A DNA stretch of 64,000 nucleotides from Proales similis (GCA_019059635.1 JAGVRJ010000006.1:124001-188000), one strand, 5' to 3'; positions 20,480 through 32,105 are shown, counted from the stretch's first letter. Numbers and translations: made by a program. Notes: generated from the sequence alone by a model not told the origin.

Positions 20480-20700
20480 GATATTGGAATCTGAGTTGAG
20501 CGATTGATCAAATCTGAGATTTGCGCCGTTTCTCATTTCTTGTATCATTATTTTGCCAATTATGAAGAAAATTGCGAATCTGTTTCGGCGTTATTTATTT
20601 CACACTTAAAACGTTGACATGGTTATGGATCCGACCCATCATTTAAAATATACATTTTTGTCTTGCGAGATGATTAGATTCGAATCGATCATAGCACATT
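20480..20700. repeat. Solitary 5' flank block of the 7TM family
   Basis: It matches the flank upstream of copy B ('gccgtttctcatttct', 'gaagaaaa.tgcga.t.ctg', 'catggt.at.gatgcgacc'), but no receptor coding sequence is attached. It marks a fifth, lost copy or a partial duplication. Confidence 0.5.
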
Positions 20701-21050
20701 TCAAGTCTCAATCAATAAATTCTCCCCTGAGCTAATTAACGCTTTCTTCCACAGCCTTGTCGTCCTCATAAATGAAAAGTTTTAATAAAGGTTCAAGTTC
20801 ACGAAGGCAACCAAATTTACATTCTGCACTCTCTCTCTCTTTGGCTAGCTTTTTCTTTCGGTTCCCTTTTTCTTGCTCTCGCTTTCAAGGGTCAAATGTT
20901 TCAATGCAGAGCGAGAGAGCGGAAAAGTAATGAGAGTGAGGAAAGAGAAAATTGTTTGCTTCGACGCTGTAAGAGTCTGCTCACAAAAAAGCAATAATCT
21001 AACAAAAAAGCCAATAAATAGCGTTGCTGCTCCAACTCAGAACAATCAAA
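20701..21050. other. Spacer upstream of the second LamG gene
   Basis: No gene seen. It contains a (CT)n run near 20826-20840 and a TATA-like AATAAATAG about 40 bp before the ATG at 21051. Confidence 0.4.
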
Positions 21051-22032
21051 ATGCAGTTCGAGTTCTGGTATTTCAATCTTGTGTTGTTCCGCTTTGCATT
21101 GTGCCAAGTGACAGCCGGTAAGTGTTTTTGAACTTGAGCAAAATGTTCGCACTAAAGATGTTGAATGAAACAATAATCTCTCCGCTCGGATGGATTCATT
21201 CAGCTGCAACAGAGATTTGCTTTCAATTCTTGGCAAACTTCTCCTCCGATCGTCTCATCAAGCTTCAGCTTGATCCAGGCTGCAGTGAAATGTGCTTCTG
21301 ACTCTAATTGTGGATTCATAGTGAAGAATGCCGAGCATGGATATTCACTGTACCAACAAAATGCGTCCTCTCTGTTCATTCCGAGCTCGAGTGGATTCAT
21401 AGTCTGGCTCAAACAATTCACCAAACTCTTGTTTGCGGACTCTATCTTGCCTGGACTGCAAAACTACTGGCCAATGGATGGCAACTTTGACGATGTAGTT
21501 GGCGGGGCCTCCTTGTTCGCAGGACGAAATTATGAATTTGTCAATGATCGAAAAGCAAACAGGCGCTGTGCAGTGAGATTCAGCAGAGGCTATGCGCAAG
21601 CACCAGCAGGCCTCTACTTCGATGGTCCATTTACCATCACCTGCTGGGTTCGTTTTCTGGACATCGGGCATTTTCAGCGAATATTAGACTTTGGCAATGG
21701 CCCCAAATCGAATAATATAATATTGACAGTTCATTTTAGCACATTGATTGTAGAGGGCATCACCTTTAGAGGAAAAGAATACTTGCCCGTTGGGACAGTT
21801 CCAGTTGTCATGAACGAGTGGATCCATGTCGCTTTTTCACACAACGGGACCGTGGGTACCATTTGGATCAATGGAACCTTGAGTAGTTCGGCATCCATGG
21901 GAACTTATTCTCATGGGAGACGAGTTGCTTTTTGGTGAATTGGACGAGATTCGGATCTATGACCGCGCGTTGACTGCGAAAGCTATACAAACAGACATGA
22001 ATTCGGAATTAAATAGCTTTATACCATCTTAA
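21051..22032 (+). pseudogene. Decayed paralogue of the PAN/LamG secreted protein
   Basis: Exon 1 (21051-21117) encodes a signal peptide (MQFEFWYFNLVLFRFALCQVTA) and ends at a good donor (G|GTAAGT). The body resumes near 21204 with PAN-like CASDSNCGFIV and the LamG fold (NYWPMDGNFDDVVGGASLF, TCWVRF, RILDFGNG, WIHVAFSHNGT). The exon 1/exon 2 phases do not match with any visible acceptor. The body also meets TGA at 21936-21938, while the last conserved strand (GELDEIRIYDRAL) continues in another frame to TAA at 22030. About 10 residues before that strand are missing. It is therefore probably a pseudogene, or a truncated variant. It is related to the gene at 5586-6512. Polyadenylation signal ATTAAA at 22105-22110. 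Confidence 0.6.
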
Positions 22033-22197
22033 CAACAGCCAATTGTAACATAACTAGCGACCCAGAGACGCTGCTTTCTTAAACTATCGCATACAATTTA
22101 GACCATTAAAAAGATAAAGAAGAAGATTTCTGCGTTTCTTGTTTATTGCAGGCCGATCGGCTAAGCAAGCAGATAAGAGGTCAAAAGGAATGGCCTC

Positions 22198-24501
22198 TCA
22201 AGGCTTGCAGCGTTCGATGAATCGCGGATAGAAGCAAACGTCCCTAATGTGGTATCTATCCAGCATATAAGTGAGGAAGCGATCGAGTCCAAGGCCGTAG
22301 CCTCCGTGCGGGAACGTTCCGTATTTTCTCTACAAATCGTTCAAAGCAAGAGCAAGTTAGAGCCTTTTGCAAAGTTGCCTTAAAGAGCGGCGGCCAGCTC
22401 ACCTGATCAAGATACCAGTAGTACGGCTCGGGCGCAATGCCGTTGTTTTTAAAACTCTCGACCAGCTGGTCGTAGTCCTCCGACCTCATCGAGCCGCCGA
22501 CAATCTCGCCGACGTTGGGCATGAGCAAATCGACCGACTCGGTCAACGCTTGGTCGTGCTGGTCGCGCTTCATGTAGAAGGACTTGATCTCGGCCGGGAA
22601 CTTGATCAGCATGATCGGCTCGTTTATTTGATCGGTCATCTTGCGCTCGGGCGCCTCCGGAATGTCCTCGCCGAACTCGTAGAACGTGCCATCATCTTTG
22701 GTGATGTTGTGCTCCTTGAGATATTCAATCGCTTGCGCGTAGGTCATTCGACGGAACGGCTTCTTGGGCGCCTTGAAATTCGGGTTTATTTCGTAGACGA
22801 GATGCGCTTCCGGGTGACGCAGCACTCGGTCGACCGTGTCCACAACCAAGTCTTCGATGGTGTCAAGCAGCTTTTCAAAGTCAATGAACGGCCGCTCGGC
22901 TTCGATGTGAGTGTACTCGGCCAGATGGCGGCGAGTTCGAGAGGTCTCCGCTCTGTACGACTGCGCAATGCAGAACACGTCGCCGAGAGCGGCGCAGGCC
23001 GTCTCCAAGTAGAGCTGCGACGACTGAGTGAGATAGGCCTCTTCGCCGAAGTAGTCCAGTTTGAAAAGAGTCGAGCCGCCCTCGACCTGGGTTTGCACCA
23101 GCGTTGGCGGGAAGCACTTGAATCAAAGCAACACAATTAGCCAGATGAGCAAGATGCCAGTGTCGTTGCCACTCTTACCTCATAGTAGCCACGATCGAAG
23201 AAATGCTCGCGGAAGCAGTGGGTCAATATGGATCGCACTCGAAGAATCTTGGAAGTCTATGCAAACACGATTAGACTTGTTTTTGAGGCAGTCGACGTTT
23301 GAATGGACTGAATTACATTCTCGCCTCGGATCATCATGTGTCTGTTGTCGAGTTGGACATCAACAGACGCTTCCTTCAAATTGAGTTGATTAATCTGATT
23401 TTGGAAAAAGAAATTCGAATAAGGGCGGGGCTCACCTCGTTCAGGACGTTGTCGGCTCCGCCAGCCGGTGAGTGGCCAACAATCTCCCAGTAGTCGACCA
23501 CTAGCTCAATGTTGCGTGGAGCTTTCTTTCCCTCAGGCACCACCTGGACGGTTCCCCAAACAGCGACGGTGGCCTCAGTGGCCAGCAGAATGGCGTCGTA
23601 GGTTTGGCACTTGATTCAAGCAGTCAAGGTCGAACAGGCGGAAACGGCCTGGGCTGACGACTTACGAGCAAGTCAGTGAATATGCACTGAAGGAAGCCGG
23701 TGCCGTCACGGAGAACGCTGAACATCATGTTCTTTCCCTGGCGTCTGAGTCGATGGACCCAGCCGAACACTTTGACGCGGTCGCCGCCTTTTGTGTCAAT
23801 TTCTTTGATTTTACACTGAAAGTGGGGAAGTTAGAGAGGCCCTTGGTTTGCATCGATTTTCGACAAAACTGACCAATTTGGCAGCGGGCAGACTGGGATC
23901 CTGGCTGATGACCACCTTCTTGGCGTCTTCCAGATTCTTCTCGCGACGAGCGGCGTCCTCTTTCTGGATGGAGGACACGGTCATTTGGATTGAATGGGAC
24001 CAATTTTAAATGAACGTCGGCTCACCTCTCGCTCGAGTCGGCTGGCGTCCTTCCTCGCCTCGGCATGCACAAAGTTGCGCACCTTCTTGAGCTGCGACTT
24101 GGCGATCAGCTCGAATTTCTTTCAAACGGCCATTAGCACATCCGATCTGTGTGGCACAAGTCGAATTCTCGTCTTACTCCATGGGCCGGGTCTTTGGCGT
24201 CGACTAGAATTTTGGCAAAGTTGTCCACGTCGCCAGAAACTTTCAGAGCCTGCAAATGTTCGATGAGTTATTGGAGCAATCAAAAAATCGAGGCCTGTTC
24301 TCACTGACATGAGCGGCCGTTTTGAACGGTTTCGCTTCAGATCCGTCGCCGTTCTCGTCGCTGCCGGTGCTCTCTGAAGTGTAGATCGCTCCGGCTAGAG
24401 AGATTCGGTTCGAGTTTACTTTAGGCGGAGTGGTGCGGCGACAATAGGCGACACCTACTGAGATCCAGGTCTTGGAGTTTGTCAGCTACCTCTTGGGCCA
24501 T
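22198..24501 (-). CDS. NARS1: Asparagine--tRNA ligase, cytoplasmic
   Basis: Eleven exons join in frame to 562 residues: 24459-24501, 24309-24394, 24178-24249, 24026-24118, 23874-23963, 23666-23815, 23436-23609, 23317-23373, 23179-23256, 22403-23116 and 22198-22329. Human NARS1 has 548. The N-terminal eukaryote-specific appendage ([21 protein letters not shown], then a Lys/Arg-rich helix) is present. The OB-fold anticodon-binding domain follows ([22 protein letters not shown]). The class II catalytic core has motif 1 (HFFDRGYYE...PPTLVQ), motif 2 ([21 protein letters not shown]) and motif 3 ([13 protein letters not shown]). The enzyme charges tRNA-Asn in the cytosol. All introns are short. Its polyadenylation signal (22142-22147, reverse) faces that of the LamG paralogue, leaving under 50 bp between the two. 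Confidence 0.97.
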
Positions 24502-25553
24502 GATGGTCGGGTATTGAAGTCGAAATTAAAATGTGAATGTCTCGATCGAGTGAACGGCTGCGCTCTCTTTTAAGGTTGAAGCAGGAGAGAAGGCCGCGCA
24601 AAATACGAAGCCGCGACTGCAACGTGAAGCAATAATCAACGAATATGACGAAATTAAGGGTAGACGTTGACGTACAGCAAAAGCCTCAAATCGACAGTCT
24701 AATGCTTTTACTGATTGATCATCGATAAGATAGGCACTGAGTTGAGTTAAGCTCGTGACTTGAATGAATTGAGTATTTCGGCTCCTAATTCGCCTCTCGA
24801 GCCAAACGAGTCAAATTGACGAGTCAAACTGGCAGAGATTCGAGACCGTCCGCGTTTCATCGACTCGAAATGTTCTCGGCTCGAGTTAAAAGACAATCAT
24901 CAAGACTTGGTGAGGAATCAGCGTGCGTAACGAAAGCTTCATTCGACCAAAGCATAATAATGCCTGAGCCGAGCAAACGTGGTTATTTTACTTGCAAGCA
25001 TTGACATTCAACGTCTCACCGTTTGACATTTATCTTGTTCCGTAGAGCTGTTTGTAGGCGCTGTTTGTCTTACGGCAATTTTCGGCCAAATCAAGGGAAA
25101 AAAAAGCGCTTCAACATAGTTAATTTGAGGCAAGCTATTCCTTGTCCTGTTGGCTTGTCGATGAATTAGACGAGTTTGATGGCCCGCAGGGCATTTTCAA
25201 TAAAATCGAAAGTCGCGCGTCGAAAGGGGCATCGAGCTCTAGCTGATTTGGTGGGCTAAGCTTGAGCCAGGAATGTAGAAAGGGCGGCCGAGCGAGAGCG
25301 AAGAGAGACACAGAGCAAGGGAAGCAAAGAGCAAGCGGCCGCACAGGGAGACGCGGCGAGATTCTGATGAATGGATCAGACAAGCGCAGCGTCGAGTCGA
25401 ATTTTCGAAGCCTAGCGCTCTTTCAAACTTGAAAGCTAATGCATTCAAGAATTATAATATACGAATACGAATTGGACAGAACTGCGGCGAGTAAACAAGT
25501 TGATTAGACAGACAAGTGGATTTGAGAGCGCTTGAAAGTTAGAGTGAAGAGAA
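24502..25553. other. Divergent intergenic region between AsnRS and the dynein light intermediate chain
   Basis: About 1.05 kb without a supported gene. It should contain both promoters. No clear TATA box, RNA gene or repeat was recognised. Confidence 0.5.
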
Positions 25554-27200
25554 ATGAACTTGACAGAGTTGAGGCAAGCCGAGCAGAGCAGCAGCGAGAG
25601 CGAGGCGCTTAAAAACGACACCAACGTCTGGTAGGCATCTGCTCTGTTCGATTTGCTTTTCGAATGACAGCAGGAGTTTTGAAGGCTCGAGATTTTGCAA
25701 GAAGTGAGAAACTCGACCAAAAAGCAGCCACCGCCGGCGTCGGTCATTCTGCTCGGAGACAACGAGAGCGGTCGAAGCACGCTCATTTCTCGCCTCAAGG
25801 GAGTCGAGAGTGTGAGCAAAGGAATCGGACTCGAGTACCATTACATTGACATTCGCGATGAAGACCGCGACGGTAAGCAGTCGGCAATGACATTTAAACC
25901 GCTTTGTGTGATTAAAAGACGCTGGCGTAGATGTGCTCAAGCTCGGCGTCTGGGTGCCGGACGGAGATGGCAATTGTACAAATTTGCTCAAATTCGCTCT
26001 GAATGAAAACAGCTTTGAGCACACAATGGTCGCGTTTGTGGTCAGCATGCAGTCTCCTTGGGCCATACTCGACTCGTTGGAGAAATGGAGCAGGATAATG
26101 CAAGAGCACGTGAACAAGCTCAACATAGAGCCGGTTAGACGAGGCGAGCTTCTAAAGAGACAAGAGCTGGCCTATCAAAAGTACGTCGACCCCGAAGCGC
26201 GACAAGACGAGCTGAATGTGAGCAGCTCGGACGAGGCTCTGCAGCCTCTTGACCCATCGGTCCTAACTCGCAACCTTGGCCTTCCAGTCGCAGTGATTTT
26301 GACCAAGGTACCAGAGCACTGGCTCATGGCTGCTTGCCTCGTCTAATGACTAAACGCATTCTAGAGCGACTACGTCTCTGTGCTCGACAAAGAAATGGAG
26401 CTGCGCGCCGAGCATTTTGATTTCATTCAATACAGAATCCGAAAGTTTTGCGCTGAATGTAAGCAACTCTAATTTGAGCACAGTCTACGAGACCGCGCAC
26501 TAACGAACTGCTTCAAAGTCGGCGCCGCACTTTTCTACACAAATTTCAAGGACAAGTCGACCTACGACGTGCTCTACAAGTACATTCTACACAAGCTCTA
26601 TGAGTTCCCGTTCACCATGTCAGCAAATGTGGTCGACCGCGAGTCGATTTTCATGTGAGTGCTCGTTTGCGCGCATGCATTTGCAATTTTGACCTTGAAG
26701 CATTGACCCTGTGCAGACCGGCCGGATGGGACAGTGAGACGAAAATGGGCCTGTTCCTTGAGAACACGGCCACCATCAAGTCAGACAGCAACTACTCGGA
26801 CATAATCCCTGCGCCGACATTGAAGAAGCCGCAGCAGCGCGGAGGCGAGGCGGGCGAGACTGTGCAGGCATTGGACGACCAGGATTTCCTCAACAGACTT
26901 CAAGTGACTCTGAGCAAATCGTCGGGAACACCAAACACGTCGCCGGCACTCAAAGGGGTACGCGCACTTGACTCTTTTACTTGCCAGCTGACTGAGCTTG
27001 CTCGCTAGGACGAGCTCGGGGCCACCACGCCACGAGTCGCTTCGCCACTCAACAAGTCACCGTTGAAGCCTACGCCCAAGAGCGCCACGCCCGACACTCA
27101 CAACAGCAACAATTTGAAGAACTTTTTCGAGAACCTGCTCACCAAGAACACTCCGGCGTCGGCAAGCACCAGCGCGAACGAGAACAGCCCCAACAGCTAG
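25554..27200 (+). CDS. DYNC1LI: Cytoplasmic dynein 1 light intermediate chain
   Basis: Seven exons (25554-25630, 25685-25872, 25931-26307, 26365-26458, 26519-26654, 26717-26957, 27009-27200) give 434 residues. The RAS-like G domain has a divergent P-loop (LLGDNESGRSTL), KGIGLEYHYIDIRDEDRDD, VWVPDGDG and PWAILDSLEKW. Later come NLGLPVAVILTK, HFDFIQYRIRKFC, FIPAGWDSETKMGLF and a C-terminal amphipathic helix motif (NNLKNFFENLLTKNTP), which in other animals binds cargo adaptors. The protein links the dynein heavy chain tail to activating adaptors. The P-loop has Arg where a Lys is typical (GR-S), so nucleotide hydrolysis is doubtful; vertebrate LICs also bind nucleotide atypically. Its partner DYNC1H1 lies 30 kb away in this window. 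Confidence 0.95.
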
Positions 27201-27578
27201 GCTCATCCCCCCCCCAACTTCTCTCCGATTATTTCTTATTCTAGCCAAAGCCACATGCACAGACAAGCGTTTATTTTTTAATCAAGCTGCTCCTTTTTTT
27301 GGTTGTTGCATAAAGTTTTAGAAATGCTTAATCGATCTAAATGAAACCGTTTCAATTAAAGTCTTTTTCTGGTTCGTGCTTGAGCAGAGCTATTTTTTCG
27401 AATGGCTTGAGTCCACTTTCTTTAATTTATTTCGATTGGAAGAAACAAAATTTAATCCTGAGCTAAAATGCAATGATTTAAAAAAAAAAGAGAAAAATTC
27501 AAGTCGAAAGTGAAGTATGAGCGGGCTGAGCAGGTCCAAGGAGGAGAGGGCGGACAATGGTTTTAGGGTTTTGGAGTT

Positions 27579-28415
27579 TCAATGAAAGCCCGGCGCGAGA
27601 AAGAGCGAGCAGGGCAGCTCGTATTTCTCGTCCTTGCGAATTTTCGAGCGCCTGTTCTTGAACCAGACCTGAATGCGAGACTCTGGAATGCCAATTCTGG
27701 CGGCGAGCTCTTCTCGGCAGTAGATGTCCGGATAGCGAGTGCTCAGAAAGAGCTTCTCTAGCTCTGCGAGCTGATACTTTGAGAACTGCGTGCGCTGGCG
27801 TCGTTTGCGTCGCTGAGATGCTTTTTCGATCAAAGTATGATTTTCGTTCAATCTGGCACACAAACGGCTGCTTTCAATCGGCGGCTTACCTTCAAGTGAC
27901 ATGAGACTCGGAGTGATTCGAGTGAAGGCCAGCTCAGCAGTGCGGCCGGCACATTCAGCTTTGATCGGCTCTTGTTTGGCCTGGTCGACGCTTCGCTCTG
28001 CCTGGTAGAATCTGAACGGGTATGCTTCGTAGGAGAAGACTGGCGAGGGCATGTACGAAGGCGGAGGTGGACGTGCAAGAGCACTGCGTTCACTTTTCAT
28101 GGACGATGAACATGAGGAAGAGTTTGACGGAGAGGCTGAGGACGATGCGCTTGAGGAATTGGAGGCAGCTGGCGGCGGTGGAGTGAGAGTGCTCGACGCT
28201 GCGCTGCTCATGTACGAATAGGACGAAGCGAACGGGGGCGATGAGTAAGCCTGGACTGTCGCCTCATTGAAGGAGTAATCGCTTGCGATCGGCGACGAAT
28301 GCATCAAGCGGCGCGGGTCGAAGTAGACACCACCACCGCTGCCGCCACTCCCACATGCAGAAGCATTGAAGTTGTTAGCGTTGATGCCGTATACCAGATG
28401 AGGCTCGCTAATCAT
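27579..28415 (-). CDS. Otx-like K50 paired-class homeodomain protein
   Basis: ATG at 28415 opens 278 codons. The N-terminal region is low-complexity (Ser, Gly, Ala, Pro, Tyr). The homeodomain lies at about residues 205-265 and matches the Otx/Crx consensus at [32 protein letters not shown] and [15 protein letters not shown], with Lys at position 50, which directs binding to TAATCC sites. A 69-bp in-frame segment (donor GAAG|GTAAGCC, acceptor GAAAAAG|CATCTC) just before the homeodomain may be an intron; both forms keep the frame. The tail after the homeodomain is only about 13 residues, so the usual Otx C-terminal tail motifs are missing. Otx proteins specify anterior neural tissue. Gsc- or Pitx-type identity is less likely because of PESR.QVWF. 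Confidence 0.8.
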   Translation of the reverse strand: MISEPHLVYGINANNFNASACGSGGSGGGVYFDPRRLMHSSPIASDYSFNEATVQAYSSPPFASSYSYMSSAASSTLTPPPPAASNSSSASSSASPSNSSSCSSSMKSERSALARPPPPSYMPSPVFSYEAYPFRFYQAERSVDQAKQEPIKAECAGRTAELAFTRITPSLMSLEGKPPIESSRLCARLNENHTLIEKASQRRKRRQRTQFSKYQLAELEKLFLSTRYPDIYCREELAARIGIPESRIQVWFKNRRSKIRKDEKYELPCSLFLAPGFH

Positions 28416-30580
28416 TTTGCTGCTTTCTTTACTTGTTCGTTTCTTTTCGTCTTCTTCTTCTTCTTCGTCGTCTTCGTTGTTCTCTTCGCCCTGGTCGAGT
28501 GGAATAGCAACTTATTAGCCAAATGAACGGTTGAGTGCGGAAATGCAACGGGGCCGACACGTTTATATAAATCGTGAGCACCTACAGATTCCCTGTCAGC
28601 CAGAGCGGCCTTGTCAAATTAGAAAAAAAAGCATTGACAACGATGAGCACAAGGAGCAGCCACACGAGCACAGCGGGTTTGTGCTCGTCGACTCAATTCA
28701 GATCTGGTGCGCTAATTTCCAAACAACTAATTTGCTAATAGACCCGGCCTATTGGACCTAGCTCTCTCTCTCGCTCTCTCTATTGGACCTAGCTGCTCCG
28801 AGTGGAATCATTCGCTCTACAAAGTCGTTTGTCGTGCTTGCCTTTCCAGGCGGTTGTTGTTCACTTTGGCCACTTGCATTGCCGCACAATTTGGCAACTA
28901 GAACAAACCTGCGGGCCGGCTAAAGAGGCGGCTGATCCGACCGATAGAAGAGCGACGCTTTCTTCGCTCCGACGCTGCAGACTCTTCAAATAGAGCGAGT
29001 TGAATAGCAGAAGCGACTGGATCGATGACAGAGACTCCATGCTTTTGACGACAACAATTATCCGCTGTGGCCGAGCAACTAGTCGAAATCGAAACAAAAT
29101 CAGACACGAGTGAGCGAATTCAAATTTGCGTATTTAAAAATCAAAACAGAAGCCAAGAGGAAAAGCGCGTTTCTCTCGTCCTCTTGACGACTTCGCCTCT
29201 TTTTCTTTCTTTTTTTGCTCTTGCTCTCGGAGCTCAAGCAGCTCTCATTAGGCGCCGATTTAGGCAGCTAAATCTATTGAGCGTGGGCTTAGCTACTCAG
29301 AGAGGCGTGTAATGCGCATGCAATCCGACCAAGATTACGGGTCGCTCCATTGACACCTCCTCGCCTCTATCTTTTTGACGCTTGTGATCATGACGCTCGT
29401 CGACAGTGGTCATGATTATCATTGCCGTCATGTCACCAATTAGGCTCTCGTCTAATCTCATTCCATCCGATCCCTTAATTTGGCCTTTATTCTATTCAAT
29501 CTGCCCTGCCCTGCTCTCCTTTGCTCGACCATATAAGACACTTAATGACAGTTTAGGCGGCTTTGAGCAACACTCTCACCTCTCGGCGCATGTTCCGCTT
29601 CGACTTGCACAATCCTCAAGGATCTGCTCATTACCTCAAATCTATAATTTTAGCCTCTTTCTTATCTTCTGCCTTTTCTTAATTTCGTTGTTGCAGCGGA
29701 CCAAGGGGGCTTAATCTGACCGAACGGCGTGATCCCGGTTGTTCACTTGGCGGACTCGGTCATTAGCTCATTTAACTGGAGCAGATTTCTCGTCAATCAG
29801 CAATAAATCATCGACAGACGACAAGTTCCTATTGTTGACTCGGCTTGTCAATTAAGGTCAATTAAAATCAGGAAAGGAACAGTTTGAGGAATAGAGCGCA
29901 CCGAAGTGAAGTTAAGGCGGGCACTAGGAAAGAGGCAGAATTGAACGAACGAACGAAAGAGGGGAAAGAGAAGCTCGTGTTTCCTTGCATCTGATGAACG
30001 TGACTTTTGATGCACATTTTGTGATGCATCAACTTCTGAACGAGGCATAATAGCGCATCGATCGGCGGGATTTATCATTTCGGCGCGGTCTATAATTCTA
30101 TTTGTTTATGATTAATTCAATGCCGACTAAATGAGAGCAACGGGCGGTTTGGCAGGCAAACAGGCACATAGGCGATGTAGCGATGAATGCCGCTCGCTCA
30201 CTCCCCTCCCTCTCTCTCTCCCTCTGCCTGTTTCTTTTTAGCCCTTTCTCTCTCTCTCTCTCTGTCTAAATCAGACGCGCGTTCATTTTGCACGGAGAAA
30301 GTAGAGCACGCGGCTGACTTTTGGCATGCACCTTCAGCCCATAAATCTGATTAATCGTGCGGATTTCATCTCAAAATTTGGGTTCCATAAACACTCCAAG
30401 CCTCATTGGCCTTCTACTGGCCTGTCAGTGAACGCCTCCTATTTCTTCTTCTTGTTGAAAATAAAACAGTCCACCGCTCTATTTAGCTCTAAAATAATTT
30501 CTGCTCGCTCAGAAGAGGAGAGAAGCGAAGCGTCGATAGATTGAGAGAAGAACGCCAATTGAGAGCAAAGCAGTTTGAGC
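28416..30580. other. Long non-coding region upstream of the Otx-like gene
   Basis: This is one of the two longest gene-free stretches in the window (about 2.2 kb). I see no supported exon. It contains a TATA-like TATATAA at 28564-28570, a pyrimidine tract at about 28437-28475, a (CT)n tract at 28764-28781 flanked by a 14-bp direct repeat (attggacctagct-type), and further (CT)n tracts near 30205 and 30250. Space around a developmental homeobox gene in an otherwise dense genome fits a cis-regulatory landscape. Confidence 0.45.
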
Positions 30581-31412
30581 ATGTCTGTGGTCAGCATCAG
30601 AGAGATTGTCGAAGACTACGCCTATCGGTTCTTCAAGGAAAACGAGAGAGAACTGTACAAGAAAATGGGCAAGAGCTGCGGTTGGAAAGAGATGCACAAA
30701 GACATTGACTGGAAGCGGCTGCGAGTTCAGCACGAGCAAGTGAACTACAACGACGTGGACACACTCGGCAAGCCCAAGTCGCACGTCTTGTTCCGATCGA
30801 CGTTCATAAACGACACGAACGAGAGCCAGGACTACATGCTCAAGGCCGAGCGCAAGACAGTCTCCTCTTGCGACATTGAACTCTACGAGGGCTACTTGAC
30901 CGAGGGATCGGCCGAACTCTCGCTAGAAATCCCGCTGCCAGGCTGCGTTCTGAGCGCGGGCACCGGCTTCAAACGCGAGTATGTGATGGAGAACACCTGC
31001 AATCGAAGCATTGAGGAGGAGATCACCTGGTCGGTGGAGAGCAACATCAAGGTAAGCAGCTGAATGTCAAAGCAGCGGATTTCAACCTTGAATATGTTTG
31101 AAAAAAAAAAAGGTGCCGGCCATGTCGCTGACCACAGCCGAGCTCTTGGTCAAAGAAGACGAGTACAGAGGCAAATTTGAATTGAAATCCTACTTCAAGG
31201 GCGGTGTGAGAGTCAAGCTATTCAAGGAGGGCATCGAGCTGCTTACGATCGAGCTCGATGATTTGGACGACATATTCACGAGCGAGAAAGGCTTCAAAAA
31301 GGACTCGAAAGGCATATTTCGATACACTCGGGGCGAGTGCCGCGCCCGTTTCGGCATCGAGCAAAAGGTCGAGCTCCATCAGAGTCCGATCCAAGCCAAG
31401 GCAAGCAAGTAG
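30581..31412 (+). CDS. Beta-rich protein, possibly aerolysin/ETX-MTX2-like fold
   Basis: Two exons (30581-31051, 31113-31412) with a 61-bp intron ending in a poly-A run before AG give 256 residues; ATG at 30581. There is no signal peptide. Residues about 60-190 alternate polar and hydrophobic positions: NDTNESQDYMLKAERKTVSS, then a Gly/Ser/Leu segment, FKREYVMENT, EEEITWSVESNIKVPAM and a strand pair. This order (N-T-x-x-x-Q, T-rich strand, insertion-loop-like segment, W-S-V-x-S-x-I-x-V-P) recalls aerolysin-type beta-barrel proteins found widely in animals. No member is recognised with certainty and a cytosolic housekeeping role is equally possible. It converges with the gene at 31572-32105. 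Confidence 0.5.
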
Positions 31413-31571
31413 ATGTTCACCCTCCCGGCGATTTTTTCTTCTCTTCGACAGTCTCTTTCCTCTTGAGTCCATCCAGCCTAAATCCCTGGCCTCGAGTGTG
31501 CACCAAAATCAGAAAAAGTTCGTTTATTCGTTGTTGTTGCTGTGTTTGGTTCAAGTGTGCTGTGTTTTGTG

Positions 31572-32105
31572 TCACCATCTGGTGAGCTTGTGAACGTGCC
31601 AGACAATCTTGTTCTCGTCGAACTGATTCGCAAGTGTTTTCAAACTCCGAAATAAAACCCAAATGAGCGGACAGTGGCGTTACCTTAAAGCTGCTCTTCT
31701 CCTCTTCGATGGCTCCTTTGAAGGGATCGCGATTCTCAAACCGGAATGTCACTTCGTCCGAGCGGCCTTCGTTCAGCACGAATCTAAGCTCCACGTGGCT
31801 TTTGAGGACAAAACGAATTTCGTTAGCAAAATAAACTAAAATTAGACAGACGAAGGCGTGAGCTTACGTTTTCTTGTAGCCCACGTAGACCAAGCGGCCG
31901 TTCTTGGGCACTTTGCTCAAATTTAATTGCCGCTTCACTTTGAGGCCGGGGATTTTTAAACTGATTCGAACATAATCGTCCTCAGAGTCCTGATTGATGA
32001 CTTGAGCAAATTTGTTTGAGAAGCGCGGAGACGGAACAAGAGACGCCAAGTCTTACTGGAGTTGGGTGTGCGATAAGATGATGCTTCTTCGCCGCCGGTG
32101 GCCAT
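31572..32105 (-). CDS. Uncharacterised 115-residue protein, four short exons
   Basis: Exons 32057-32105, 31868-32000, 31684-31798 and 31572-31622 (introns 56, 69 and 61 bp) join perfectly in frame to 115 residues. The sequence is mostly beta-strand-like: DDYVRISLKIPGLKVKRQLN, GRLVYVGYKKTHVELRFVL, VTFRFENRDPFKG, ending in KIVWHVHKLTRW. There is no signal peptide, membrane segment or Cys cluster. I do not recognise the family. The clean four-exon structure and a polyadenylation signal at 31523-31528 (reverse, about 45 nt past the stop) support a real gene. Confidence 0.6.

Noticed and set aside
22367-23140. Long plus-strand frame of 257 codons
   Set aside because: Antisense shadow of the AsnRS catalytic exon.
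31417-31683. Minus-strand read-through frame with Gln-rich end after exon 3 of the 115-residue gene
   Set aside because: It runs past the polyadenylation signal; splicing at 31683/31623 gives a short in-frame end instead.
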